From contig CAVQBG010000001.1 of NCBI GenBank assembly GCA_963710625.1, forward strand, positions 1-64,000: DNA of 64,000 nt. Reading direction: 5' to 3'. Both the position numbers and the translations under genes were made by a program. Below, in pieces: positions 28,213 to 36,772 of the stretch; position 1 is the stretch's first letter, and every line of letters starts with the position of its first letter. The DNA is from Sva-07 sp963710625. GTDB taxonomy: Bacteria > Actinomycetota > Acidimicrobiia > Acidimicrobiales > Ilumatobacteraceae. A model generated the notes under the pieces. It saw nothing but the letters and a program-made list of their open reading frames with translations. It was not told the origin of the DNA and made no database searches.

Positions 28213-28644
28213 ATGAGCGTGCTGTGGGGTGCCATCGTCGTCGTGCTCTCGTTGCTGAGCTGGGGAGGTCAAGCGTTGTCGTGGTGGGCGCCGACGATCG
28301 CTGTGCGATGGAAGCTGTTGGAGGCTGAAGACGACGTCGACCCGGCCTTCTGGGCCGATGCCCGAGCCGAGGCGCTCTGGGACACGCTCACGTTGTGGAC
28401 GATGGTGGTGGCCGGTGCCCTGTTGATCGCCGACGTGTATGCATGGATCTACTTCGGACTCGTCGGCGGCGGCATGTACCTGTACTTCGGAGGTCGCGGG
28501 ATCTTCGCCCGAGTCGCACTGGCGCGCCGTGGTCTGCGGATCGGATCGCCGGAGAACGTGCGCCTCGGCTACGTCTTCAGCGCGGTGTGGGCGGCCATGG
28601 CGCTCGTCACGATCGTCGCCGCCATCGCGTCGCTCGAGGGCTGA
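28213..28644 (+). CDS. Multi-pass membrane protein of unknown function
   Basis: The 143-residue product from the ATG at 28213 has an N-terminal helix (LWGAIVVVLSLLSWGGQALSWWAP), a polar loop with KLLEAEDDVDPAFWADARAEALWD, and two or three further helices (LWTMVVAGALLIADVYAWIYFGLVGGGMYLYF; VFSAVWAAMALVTIVAAIA). It is likely an operon partner of the preceding gene. The pair may form a membrane complex, which is inference from adjacency only. Confidence 0.7.
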   Translation: MSVLWGAIVVVLSLLSWGGQALSWWAPTIAVRWKLLEAEDDVDPAFWADARAEALWDTLTLWTMVVAGALLIADVYAWIYFGLVGGGMYLYFGGRGIFARVALARRGLRIGSPENVRLGYVFSAVWAAMALVTIVAAIASLEG

Positions 28645-28729
28645 CCGATCCGGCCATCGAGCACCTGGCGCACTGTCACCGACCTCCCGCCCCGACAAGG
28701 GGCCGCTGCGACCACACGCTCGGAGCGCG

Positions 28730-29427
28730 ATGTCCAGCCACTGCTCACCCAACCGGCGGGCGGGCGATGACCTGATGCTCGGCGCGTTCGTGGTCGTCGG
28801 AGCGCTGGGGCTGCCCGATGCGTCCGATGTCGAGACACTCACCGACTTCTCCGACATCGAGGCGGGTCGTATCGCCGAGCACCTGCTGTATCTCGGTGCG
28901 CTGGTGTTGTTCGCACTGCAGACGCTCGTCCTGCACCGTCTGCTCAGGGGGGCCATCCGCCTGCGGCCCTGTTCGGCACGGCCGTGGTCGAGTTCGGACT
29001 CGTCGTCATGGCGGCTTCCGCTGTGCTGCACGTGTCGACGTCGCCGCTCGCAGAGCTGTACGACGCTCCCGGCGCATCGCCCGAGGATCGGCAAGCGATC
29101 GAGTAGGCGTGGCAGGGCGCCCAGAGTGTGTTCGACACGATGCTCGTGACGGGTGTTCTTCTCGTCCCGATCGGCATCGTCCTGCTCGGCGTGGCCATGC
29201 GCAGCGCCCCGACATTCGGTGCCCGCCTCGCGTGGATCGCGATCGCGCTCGGCACGCTGGGAGCGCTCGGCGCCATCATCGCAGTCGTCGATCCGGGATC
29301 GGCGTTCGCGGCCGCGAGCGTCCTGGCGATCGTGATGTTCTACCTGACGTCCAGTTGGCGAACGCTGGCCATCGAAGCGGGGGCCACGACCGAGTTCACG
29401 CACGACGACACCGCTCGGCCCGACTGA
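28730..29427 (+). pseudogene. Decayed multi-pass membrane protein (frameshift plus amber stop)
   Basis: The start (MSSHCSPNRRAGDDLMLGAFVVVGALGLPDASDVETLTDFSDIEAGRIAEHLLYLG) runs to about 28960. It then continues one frame over as GGHPPAALFGTAVVEFGLVVMAASAVLH to a TAG at 29104. Coding character resumes in that same frame as AWQGAQSVFDTMLVTGVLLVPIGIVLLG to a normal stop. Joined, it would be about 230 residues with six helices, similar in plan to the DUF4386-like protein at 26856. One frameshift and one in-frame stop together favour real inactivation over sequence error. Confidence 0.7.
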
Positions 29428-29599
29428 CGACGACGTCGCGCCTGGGACATGTCACGCTCCGAGGGGGCCGCTCCTCAGCTCGTGATCGGAGCCCCGCCGT
29501 GTGATTGCACCGCTCGCAACGTGCTGTCGTTTCCTGAGCGATCGGTGGTTGCTCAATGGTCCTTCCGCCTCTGGCGGTCGGTGACGTCCGAGCGGACGC

Positions 29600-29615
29600 T
29601 TGCATCATGATGCAA
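29600..29615. promoter_or_regulatory. 16-bp perfect palindrome over the cupin start codon
   Basis: TTGCATCATGATGCAA spans the two possible ATG starts (29607 and 29610) of the cupin gene. A perfect dyad of this size in high-GC DNA is unusual. It fits a dimeric repressor operator, or a translation-blocking hairpin if transcription starts upstream. Confidence 0.5.
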
Positions 29616-29963
29616 TCTCGCGCCATTGCACTGGGTCCGCAGGAGATCGATGCCCTTCCTTCGAGTCCCCTCGGAGACCATGTCGGTGTTGGCTTGCGGG
29701 TCCTGTGGACGGACGGGACGTCGCAGACTGGCGTGCTCCGTGTCGATGCAGGGCAGCGACTCGGTCGACACACCCACCGGCGACATCACCACGATTACTG
29801 GCTGGCCGCCGGGCACGCCGACGTGCTCGGCCGCTGGCTCGGCGCAGGGTCGTATGTCCACATCCCCGCCGGCGTCGAGCACGACATCGATGCCACCGAG
29901 ACCGAAGGTTGCACCATCTACTTCGCGTACACGTTGGTCGCGCACGATGGGCCCGACCGATGA
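29607..29963 (+). CDS. Cupin-domain protein (ChrR-like)
   Basis: With the ATG at 29607 the product is 118 residues. It has the cupin metal motif 1 GQRLGRHTHRRHHHDYWLAAGHADV and motif 2 AGSYVHIPAGVEHDI, including the usual His ligands, as in zinc-binding anti-sigma (ChrR) cupins and small dioxygenase-like sensors. The stop overlaps the malic-enzyme start by four bases, so the two are co-expressed. It may sense a redox or metabolite state, but no activity can be assigned. Confidence 0.8.
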   Translation: MMQSRAIALGPQEIDALPSSPLGDHVGVGLRVLWTDGTSQTGVLRVDAGQRLGRHTHRRHHHDYWLAAGHADVLGRWLGAGSYVHIPAGVEHDIDATETEGCTIYFAYTLVAHDGPDR

Positions 29964-31300
29964 ACGCTCAGCCGATTCCACCGCGCAAAGGTGATCCGCC
30001 GGTCGAAGCGCTGCGCCTGCACTCGTTCTATCGAGGCAAGGTGCAGGTGGTTCCCAAGGTTCCGATTCGTGAGCTTCGCGACTTCGCCGTCTGGTACACG
30101 CCGGGCGTCGCTGCCGCGAGCCGCGCCATCGCTGACGATCCTGATCTCGTCTTCGAGCACACCAACAAGGCGAACTCGATCGCCATCGTCTCCGACGGTT
30201 CCCGTGTCCTCGGACTCGGTGACATCGGTCCCGAGGCCGGCCTGCCGGTGATGGAGGGCAAGGCCCTGCTCTTCAAGTACCTCGGCGGTGTCGATGCGGT
30301 CCCGATCTGTGTCGACACGTCGACGATCGACGAATTGGTGGCTGTGGTCCAACACCTCCAGCCCTCCTTCGGTGGCATCAATCTGGAGGACATCGCGCAG
30401 CCCGGTTGCTTCGAGGCGCTCGACCGGCTCCGATCGACGCTGCGGATACCGGTGTGGCACGACGACCAGCAAGGAACGGCCACCGTCGTCGTCGCTGCGC
30501 TCACCAACGCGCTCGAGGTGGTCGGCAAGGCCCTGCACGACGTCGACATCACGCTCGTGGGCGTCGGTGCCGCCAACGTTGCCACGCTGCGACTCCTCGT
30601 CGCCGCCGGTATCGACCCCGCCCGCGTCGTCGCCTGCGACCGCGGTGGAACGCTGCACCCCGGGCGGACGGACCTCGAGCAGCGCCAGCGCGAGTATCCG
30701 GACAAATGGCGAATCTGTCAGACCACCAACGCGCGGGGCGTCACGGGTGGCATCGCGGAGGCGCTTGCCCAGGCAGACGTCTGCCTCGCGTTCTCCGAGC
30801 CCGGTCCCGACACGATCCGACCCGAATGGATCGCTGCGATGGCGAGCGACCCCGTCGTGTTCGCCTGCGCCAACCCGGTGCCGGAGATCTGGCCGGCGGT
30901 CGCCACGAAAGCCGGGGCACGGGTCGTGGGGACCGGGCGTTCGGACTTCCCGAACCAGGTCAACAACTCGCTCGCCTTCCCGGGCATCTTTCGAGGCGTG
31001 CTCGACGTGAGGGCCCGATCGATCACCGACGAGATGGCGCTGGCCGCAGCCGACGTCTTGGCCCGGTTCGCCCGCGAGCGCGGCGTCGAACACGGACTGC
31101 TCCCGATGATGACCGAATGGGAGGTCGTGCCCCTGGTGGCGGCAGCGACAGCACTGACCGCCCAGCGACAGGGCTTGGCGGCGGTCACCAAGACGGAGGA
31201 GGCGTTGGTCCGTGACGCTCGCCAGACGATCTCCGAGGCGCGGCGGGCCACCGAAGTGTTGATGGACGCCCGCATCATCGCGCCGTCCCCACTTCTCTAG
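29960..31300 (+). CDS. NAD(P)-dependent malic enzyme
   Basis: The 446-residue protein is the short bacterial type. It has an N-terminal malic domain with AVWYTPGVAAASRAIADDPDLVFEHTNKANSIAIVSDGS and VLGLGDIGPEAGLPVMEGKALLFKYLGGVDAVPICVD. The Tyr of WYTPG and a Lys of EGKALL fit the catalytic pair. Metal-binding residues lie in GGINLEDI and WHDDQQGTATV, and an NAD-binding domain (VGVGAANVATLRLLVAAGI) follows with NPVPEIWPA. It decarboxylates malate to pyruvate. It is coupled to the upstream cupin gene. Confidence 0.95.
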   Translation: MNAQPIPPRKGDPPVEALRLHSFYRGKVQVVPKVPIRELRDFAVWYTPGVAAASRAIADDPDLVFEHTNKANSIAIVSDGSRVLGLGDIGPEAGLPVMEGKALLFKYLGGVDAVPICVDTSTIDELVAVVQHLQPSFGGINLEDIAQPGCFEALDRLRSTLRIPVWHDDQQGTATVVVAALTNALEVVGKALHDVDITLVGVGAANVATLRLLVAAGIDPARVVACDRGGTLHPGRTDLEQRQREYPDKWRICQTTNARGVTGGIAEALAQADVCLAFSEPGPDTIRPEWIAAMASDPVVFACANPVPEIWPAVATKAGARVVGTGRSDFPNQVNNSLAFPGIFRGVLDVRARSITDEMALAAADVLARFARERGVEHGLLPMMTEWEVVPLVAAATALTAQRQGLAAVTKTEEALVRDARQTISEARRATEVLMDARIIAPSPLL

Positions 31301-31327
31301 GGATCGGATCGTCTAGGGATCGGATCG
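31296..31327. repeat. Tandem 16-bp duplication at the malic-enzyme stop
   Basis: TCTAGGGATCGGATCG is present twice in direct tandem (31296-31311 and 31312-31327). The first copy contains the TAG stop of the malic enzyme. It is probably a recent slippage duplication at the border of the scarred region. Confidence 0.9.
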
Positions 31328-31873
31328 TCGACGACGGCCATGCATTGGCACTCGCGATGCCATGTCAACCGACGCGGTCTTCATCCTTGGCCGATGGTTC
31401 GGCGGTGGGGGAATCGCGATCGTGACCCCGTCGTAGTTGACGTCATTGCCGAGCTGTTGGACGTGCTTCGCAGCGCCGATCTGCTGTCGTGATGTCCGGG
31501 GCACAGCGTGCGCGTCGGGCGGTTGGGCCGGTGCAGGCCGACGTACCGGTCACGACATTCCGTGGTACTGGTTGGGTGGCTCAGACGATCGTGTGAAGCG
31601 TGAAGTCGATGGTGTGGTGCACCTGCGACGCCGACAGCGCTCGAGCGGCACACTGACGATGCCGAGCTGCGTCGCACCGTCAGATCCATCGTGACCGCTG
31701 AAGCAATCCTGCTCGGATTCGTCGTGGTGGTGACCGCTTGGCTCGTCGCCGCCGCGACCTGACTCGGCGTCGGTCGGCGTCTGGGGCTTCGCAGTTCGGT
31801 AACGGTGAACGCAGGCCCGCCCCTGTTCGTCTGGTCATCCGACACGCTCAGTGGTCTTCGGGACGGTCCCGCA
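31301..31873. other. Gene-poor scar region; possible CopD-like tail
   Basis: No complete gene is visible. In one plus-strand frame, 31649-31762 reads HTDDAELRRTVRSIVTAEAI and then a hydrophobic LLGFVVVVTAWLVAAAT before the stop. This resembles the C-terminal end of copper-resistance CopD-type membrane proteins (LRRSVxxE...VTAWLV). A second short frame ending near 31492 (DVIAELLDVLRSADLLS) also looks coding-like without identity. Both are best seen as remnants. Confidence 0.35.
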
Positions 31874-32230
31874 TCACGCCCGGGCCGAGACGCGCAGGCG
31901 ACCGGCGAGCCAGTTGAACGGCTGGTCGATGCCGCCAGGGGTGCGGTGGACGTGATGCAACTGGGTCACGACCTCGACGTCACCCAGTAGGTCCATGAGT
32001 TCGTCTGCGGTCGCGCGGCGAACGGCAAGTCCCGAGCACTCTGTGGGACCATCCTCGGCAAACATGCCGATCACGAATGCGCCGCCCGGTTCGAGCGTGT
32101 GCCGCAACAGCCGAACACAGGCGGCTCTGTCAATGTCATCGACGAGGAAATGGAGCACCGCGCGGTCATGCCACACCGACCAACGGCGTGGCCGTTCCCA
32201 GCTGAGCAAACAAGATCTCGCTCGATCCAC
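31874..32230 (-). pseudogene. C-terminal half of a class I SAM-dependent methyltransferase
   Basis: The readable part is WERPRRWSVWHDRAVLHFLVDDIDRAACVRLLRHTLEPGGAFVIGMFAEDGPTECSGLAVRR through to the natural end HRTPGGIDQPFNWLAGRLR. This corresponds to motif III onward of a UbiE/TehB-like methyltransferase (the D-R-A-V-xH-FL block and the PGG turn). Motif I, which binds S-adenosylmethionine, is absent. The break lies within about 15-30 bases of an IS3-type terminal repeat at 32245, so insertion of that element followed by deletion explains the loss. It is inactive. Confidence 0.75.
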
Positions 32231-32244
32231 TCCACACGCCAGGG

Positions 32245-32515
32245 TGAAGCGCCCCAGGTTTGATGACTGCTCTGGCTATTGGGTGACGGCCTCTTCGGCC
32301 GGTGTTGTTTGACGGTAGTAGTCGTCCTCGGCTTCGACTGGGGTCGTGTAGCTGGCGTCGTCGGTGGTCACGCCGTGGAGGCGCCGGTGGTCGAACCAGT
32401 CGACGTAGGCCATGGTCGGGAACTCGACGTCGTCGAGGCCCGGCCAGGGACCTCGTTTGTAGATCAGCTCCCATTCGTAGAGCCCGTTGAGGGCCGCTCG
32501 GCCGGCCCGATACTT
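32245..32515 (-). mobile_element. IS3-family insertion sequence remnant (terminus plus transposase C-terminus)
   Basis: TGAAGCGCCCCAGG at 32245-32258 matches the common IS3-group terminal repeat (TGAACCGCCCCGG). Reading inward on the minus strand, the transposase (rve_3) C-terminus is intact: AALNGLYEWELIYKRGPWPGLDDVEFPTMAYVDWFDHRRLHG, then TPVEAEDDYYRQ and the stop at 32276. The DDE acidic residues before the final Glu region, the orfA part and the other terminus are missing. It is a dead fragment that marks where the methyltransferase was cut. Confidence 0.8.
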
Positions 32516-32770
32516 CTCGGCGCCTGCGCTGAGCCCGGCCAGGGACTTCCTGCTCTGGTGACGCGCGTTGGCGCCGCCGTAGCCTGTGGCCGTCGAGGAG
32601 CGGTGCGCCGACAGTTCGTGCTCGGCGGGACCCAACCAGGTTCATCAATCCACCAGACGCACCGGACGCCCCGACGGAGCGCGGCAGTGCTCGTTGGTTG
32701 CGGGAGTGTGAGCCATGTGAACCGAGTGGGTCGGGTCGCCACGGCGATCCCCCACACGGAGGAGGATTCG

Positions 32771-34576
32771 ATGAGCATGCACCACAACCGAGTGGGTCCG
32801 ACGGGCCGCGCCCGTCGAGCGTGGGTCGCCGGCCTCGCGCTGGCGGCGGCCGTCGCGGTCGCACTCCCCGCGAACGCAGCACCCACCAATCCGATCGCCG
32901 CGGAGAACCACCGGGAGACCATCAGTGTGATGGCGACCACCGATGTCCACGGTTACGAACTGAACTGGGACTACTTCAACAACCGGCCGTTCACCACCGA
33001 CACCGGCCTCGCGAAGGTCTCGACACTGGTGGACGAGGTGCGTGCCGAGCGCGGTGACGACCACACCCTGTTGCTCGACAACGGCGACACGATCCAGGGA
33101 TCGTCGCTCGTGCAGTACTACGCAAAGGTGGAACCGATCACGGACACCGGCGCGATGCACCCGATGGCGATCGCGATGAACGCCATGGAGTACGACGCGA
33201 TGGTCGTCGGCAACCACGAGTTCAACTACGGCGTGCCGTACCTCCGGACGTTCGAGAGCCAACTGGACTTCCCGGTCCTCGGAGCCAACGTGTTCGACGC
33301 GCAGACCGGTGAACCGGCCTTCACCCCGTATGTCATCGAGACCGTGAAGGTGAAGGGGCAGAAGCCGATCCGAGTCGGCATCCTCGGCGTGACGACGCCC
33401 GGGAGCGCGATCTGGGACAAGGGCAACGTGAGCGGGGTTCTCGACTTCGAGGGTGGCGTCGAGATCGCCAGCAAGTACGTGCCGATGATGCGCGCCGACG
33501 GCGCCGACCTCGTCATCGTGCTCGCCCACAGCGGCGCCAACACCGGTTCGTCGTACGGCGACGCGCTGCCATGGCCCGAGAACTTCGCGACCATGCTCGC
33601 GGAAGAGGTGCCGGGCATCGACGCGATCGTCGCCGGTCACTCCCACCAGAACATCTCCGAGCGCTTCATCGCCAACCTGACGACCGGCGCCCAGGTACTG
33701 CTCTCGCAACCGGCCAACTGGGCCCGCTACCTGACGGTGATGGACTTCGACCTCGAGAAGGTGCGCGGCCAATGGCGGATCGCCGGGAAGTCCTCCGAGA
33801 CGCTGCCCGTGACCGGAGTGGCAGAGGATCCGCTGATCACCGGCCTGCTCGCCGAGCCGCACCAACGCACGGTCGACTACGTCAACAGCGTGATCGGAAC
33901 CTCGCTCTCCGACATGTCCCTCGCGACCGCTCGATACCGTGACGTCGCGGCGCTCGACTTCATCAACTACGTCCAGACCGAGATGGTCCGCGGCGGCTTG
34001 GCCGGCACCCCGTACGAGTCGCTGCCGGTGCTGTCGATCGCGGCTCCGTTCAACCGCACGGCCGGCATCCCTGCCGGCGACGTGTCGGTGCGGGACGTCG
34101 CAGGGATGTACATCTACGACAACACCCTGCTGGCGATCCAGATGAACGGTGCCCAGCTGAAGGACTACCTCGAGCGCTCCGCGCAGTTCTTCAAGACCCC
34201 GGCCTTCCCGGGTCCGTACGCTCCCGACGACGTGTCCGGCAACGGTCCGGACTACAACTACGACGTCGTCTTCGGCCTGTCGTACGACATCGACATCTCC
34301 CAGCCCGCCGGTTCGCGCATCACGAACCTGAGCTACGGCGGTTCGCCGATCGACCCGACCGCCGAGTTCGCGGTGGCGATCAACAACTACCGCCAGAACG
34401 GCGGCGGCGGCTTCCCGCACGTGGTCGGCGCGCCGATCCTGTGGAACCCGCTGGCCGACATCCGTGAGGCCATCATCGACTGGGTGAAGGTCAACCAGGT
34501 CATCGACCCCGGGATCTTCGCGAGCGTCGACTGGCAGCTGGTGGACGCCGGCGGTCCAGTGGTGGTCATCCCGTAA
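32771..34576 (+). CDS. Secreted 2',3'-cyclic-nucleotide 2'-phosphodiesterase/5'-nucleotidase
   Basis: The ATG at 32771 follows GGAGGA. The 601-residue product has a Sec signal peptide (RRAWVAGLALAAAVAVALPANAAP). Its metallophosphatase domain shows all metal motifs (TTDVHG, DNGDTIQGS, GNHEFNYG, HSGAN, GHSHQN). The C-terminal 5'-nucleotidase domain has FINYVQTEM, GDVSVRDVAGMYIYDNTLLAIQMNGAQLKDYLE and AINNYRQNGGGGFPHV, the substrate loop. It belongs to the CpdB/YfkN group, which releases phosphate and nucleosides outside the cell for scavenging. No anchor is seen, so it is probably secreted. Confidence 0.95.
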   Translation: MSMHHNRVGPTGRARRAWVAGLALAAAVAVALPANAAPTNPIAAENHRETISVMATTDVHGYELNWDYFNNRPFTTDTGLAKVSTLVDEVRAERGDDHTLLLDNGDTIQGSSLVQYYAKVEPITDTGAMHPMAIAMNAMEYDAMVVGNHEFNYGVPYLRTFESQLDFPVLGANVFDAQTGEPAFTPYVIETVKVKGQKPIRVGILGVTTPGSAIWDKGNVSGVLDFEGGVEIASKYVPMMRADGADLVIVLAHSGANTGSSYGDALPWPENFATMLAEEVPGIDAIVAGHSHQNISERFIANLTTGAQVLLSQPANWARYLTVMDFDLEKVRGQWRIAGKSSETLPVTGVAEDPLITGLLAEPHQRTVDYVNSVIGTSLSDMSLATARYRDVAALDFINYVQTEMVRGGLAGTPYESLPVLSIAAPFNRTAGIPAGDVSVRDVAGMYIYDNTLLAIQMNGAQLKDYLERSAQFFKTPAFPGPYAPDDVSGNGPDYNYDVVFGLSYDIDISQPAGSRITNLSYGGSPIDPTAEFAVAINNYRQNGGGGFPHVVGAPILWNPLADIREAIIDWVKVNQVIDPGIFASVDWQLVDAGGPVVVIP

Positions 34577-34582
34577 GGAACC

Positions 34583-35305
34583 GTGCCGACACGGATCATC
34601 GGACGCGCCGCCCCGGCAACGCTCAACGGCCTCTTCGACGGCGCCGACGCAGCGTTCTCGTCAATCGGACTCCGGTCGTTCAAACGGCGGCCGACCTTTC
34701 GCGAGGTCGACGAACGCGTCAACCTGCATCACGTCGACGCTGCCGAACGAGCGGGCGTCGACCGGTTCATGTTCGTGTCCATCCTCCATGGCGACGAACT
34801 TCGGGGCTGGTCGCCGCTCATCGAGGCCCGGGAGCGGGTGGTGGACCGCCTCCAGGCTGGAACGATGACGACGACGATCATTCGTCCGACCGGGTTCCGC
34901 TCGACCAGTGCTGGTGCGGTCGCCTCCGCGGCGCTCGGCGCCGCTGGAGTGTGTCTGGCCTTCGCCGGAGTCCAGATCGCCCTAGCCGCTGGGGCACCAC
35001 TTGGCGAAAGCGTCTGGGGCGGCACGCAGGATCGTGTGCTGCCCATCGGCATGCGAATCATCGCTGGCGGTGCCGCCGTCATCCTGACGACGATGGCCTC
35101 GGTCGTCGTCCGCCGCGCCGGCTTGATCGGCCGACCCGCCCACTGGCTGGCACCTTCCACCTGGGCCATCGCCGGCCTTCTGGCGGTCAACACTCTCGGC
35201 AATCTTGCCTCGGCGACCACCGTCGAACGCTTCGTCTTCGGACCGGCAACCGCGGTCGCCGCAGCTCTGAGGGCATTCGTCGCCTACCAAACACGTCGAC
35301 GCTGA
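34583..35305 (+). CDS. Chimeric ORF: NmrA/SDR fragment joined to a membrane protein
   Basis: Residues 1 to about 107 correspond to the middle of an atypical SDR/NmrA-like NAD-binding protein (FDGADAAFSSIGLRSFKRRPTFREVDERVNLHHVDAAERAGVDRFMFVSILHG, then TTTIIRPTGF), without the N-terminal GxxGxxG nucleotide loop. From about residue 108 the sequence changes abruptly to a four-helix membrane protein (AALGAAGVCLAFAGVQIALAAG to RFVFGPATAVAAALRAFVAYQTRRR). The reading frame is continuous, so a fusion protein could be made. It is more likely the scar of a deletion joining two gene fragments. The oxidoreductase part cannot bind NAD normally. Confidence 0.6.
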   Translation: MPTRIIGRAAPATLNGLFDGADAAFSSIGLRSFKRRPTFREVDERVNLHHVDAAERAGVDRFMFVSILHGDELRGWSPLIEARERVVDRLQAGTMTTTIIRPTGFRSTSAGAVASAALGAAGVCLAFAGVQIALAAGAPLGESVWGGTQDRVLPIGMRIIAGGAAVILTTMASVVVRRAGLIGRPAHWLAPSTWAIAGLLAVNTLGNLASATTVERFVFGPATAVAAALRAFVAYQTRRR

Positions 35306-35365
35306 GCGCCCATCCACACACCGACGCCCTGCAGACAACGTGCGTGCAGTCATCCGCCCTTCTCT

Positions 35366-36772
35366 GGTTCTTCGGATCTGAGCGTGGGGTGAGGTAGGCA
35401 GGGGTCCGCGAGCGCGGGCAGGGGCTCGACGAATCTGGGTGTGTCTTACGCATCCAGAACTCGAGGAGCCCCTGTTGGAGACCAACCCTACGCGCATGTG
35501 CGAGCTGCTTGTCGGGCTCCCCGACGTCGACGTGAACGGTGTCGGCGATTGGCCGCACTGGTTGCGTATCTCGATCTCGACCCGAAACCCACGGCCGTCA
35601 TGTCCCGGCTGTGCCGGGAGGGTGTGGCGCCACGGGCTCGACGAAGTTGAGTTGGCGGATCTGCCGTGCTTCGGGCGGCGCACACGGTTGGTGTGGTTGA
35701 AGCAACGGTGGCGATGCCCGAACGCGACGTGTCGGATCGTCACGTTCGTCGAGTCCGATGCGCGCATCGCTGCGGACCGCGCTGCGATCACCGACCGTGC
35801 CGGCGGGTGGGCGACGTTCCAGGTTGGCCGACACGGTCGCTCGGTCAGCGAGGTGGCTGTCGATCTCGGTTGCGACTGGCACACCGTGATGGATGCCGTC
35901 GTGCACTACGGCACCGCGCTCATCGAGGACCCCACCCGGATCGGTTCGGTGACCGCGATCGGGCTCGACGAGGTGCTGTTCTGCCGTTCTGGGCCGTTCA
36001 AGCGTCGGGCCTGGTCGACGCAGGTCGTCGAGGTCGCACGCGGTCAGCTGTTGGATGTTGTGCCTGGTCGCGACGCTGCCAGCACCTGTGCATGGTTCGC
36101 CCAGCGACCCGTCGAGTGGTGTGCTGCGATCGGTTGGGCGACGTTGGATCTGTCCGGGCCGTATCGGGCCGTGTTCGACACAATGCTCCCGCACGCCGTC
36201 CAGATCGCGGACCCGTTCCACGTCGTGAAGCTCGCCAACTTCGCGCTTGACGAGACCCGCCGCCGCGTGCAGAACGAGACCTGCGGGCACCGGGGCCGCA
36301 AGACCGATCCGCTCTACCGGATCCGCAAGCTGAGGACCATCGCCCACGAACGCCTCGACACCGCCAACGACGCCAAGCTGCGCGGGCTGCTCGATGTCGG
36401 CGACCCCGGCGGCCAGGTCCGCACCGCCTGGCATGCGAAAAGAAGTGGTGCGCGAGATCTACACGATCGATGACCCGACCGTCGCGGCTGAGTTCGTGGC
36501 GCAGCTCGGCATCGATCTCCAAGACGAGTCCTGCCCGCCCGAGGTGCAACGCCTCGGGCGCACCATCGTGCGTTGGCGGCATCAGATCGCCGCCTGGCAC
36601 CAAGCCCGTCACAGCAACGGACCCACCGAGGCCGTCAACAACCTGATCGAGCGCATCAAGCGGGTCGCGTTCGGGATCACGAACTGGACGAACTACCGGA
36701 TCCGGGCACTGCTCTACGCCGGTCGACCCAACCGGTCACTCCTCGAAACTCCACGCTGAAATCCGAAGCGCC
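35366..36772 (+). mobile_element. ISL3-family insertion sequence
   Basis: The ends are 22-bp imperfect inverted repeats (35366-35387 and 36751-36772, 18 of 22 matching, shared core CTTCGGAT and AGCGTGG). They enclose one transposase gene, giving an element of about 1.4 kb, the usual ISL3 size. I see no matching 8-bp target duplication outside these ends, so either the true ends lie a few bases out or flanking DNA has been rearranged. Confidence 0.8.
35439..36759 (+). pseudogene. ISL3-family transposase, +1 frameshift
   Basis: The N-terminus has a zinc-ribbon (CPGCAGRVWRHG ... RCPNATCR) and HTH region. The DDE domain has IGLDEVLFCR (first Asp), TLDLSGPYRAVFDTMLPHAVQIADPFHVVKLAN (second Asp) and, after the frameshift, HSNGPTEAVNNLIERIKRVAFGITNWTNYRIR (Glu). 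Reading passes from one frame to the next at AAAAG near 36438. Removing one A restores WHAKEVVREIYTIDDPT. A skip of one base is required, so this is not the classical -1 slippage of IS elements. The gene is probably inactive, or the extra A is a sequence error. Confidence 0.85.

Noticed and set aside
31381..31845. 154-residue minus-strand ORF
   Set aside because: Ser/Arg/Thr-rich composition without a recognisable pattern. Nothing supports coding.
36430..36445. Programmed -1 frameshift in the ISL3 transposase
   Set aside because: The required change is +1 (skip one base), whereas A-run slippage in IS elements is normally -1. Inactivation or sequence error is simpler.
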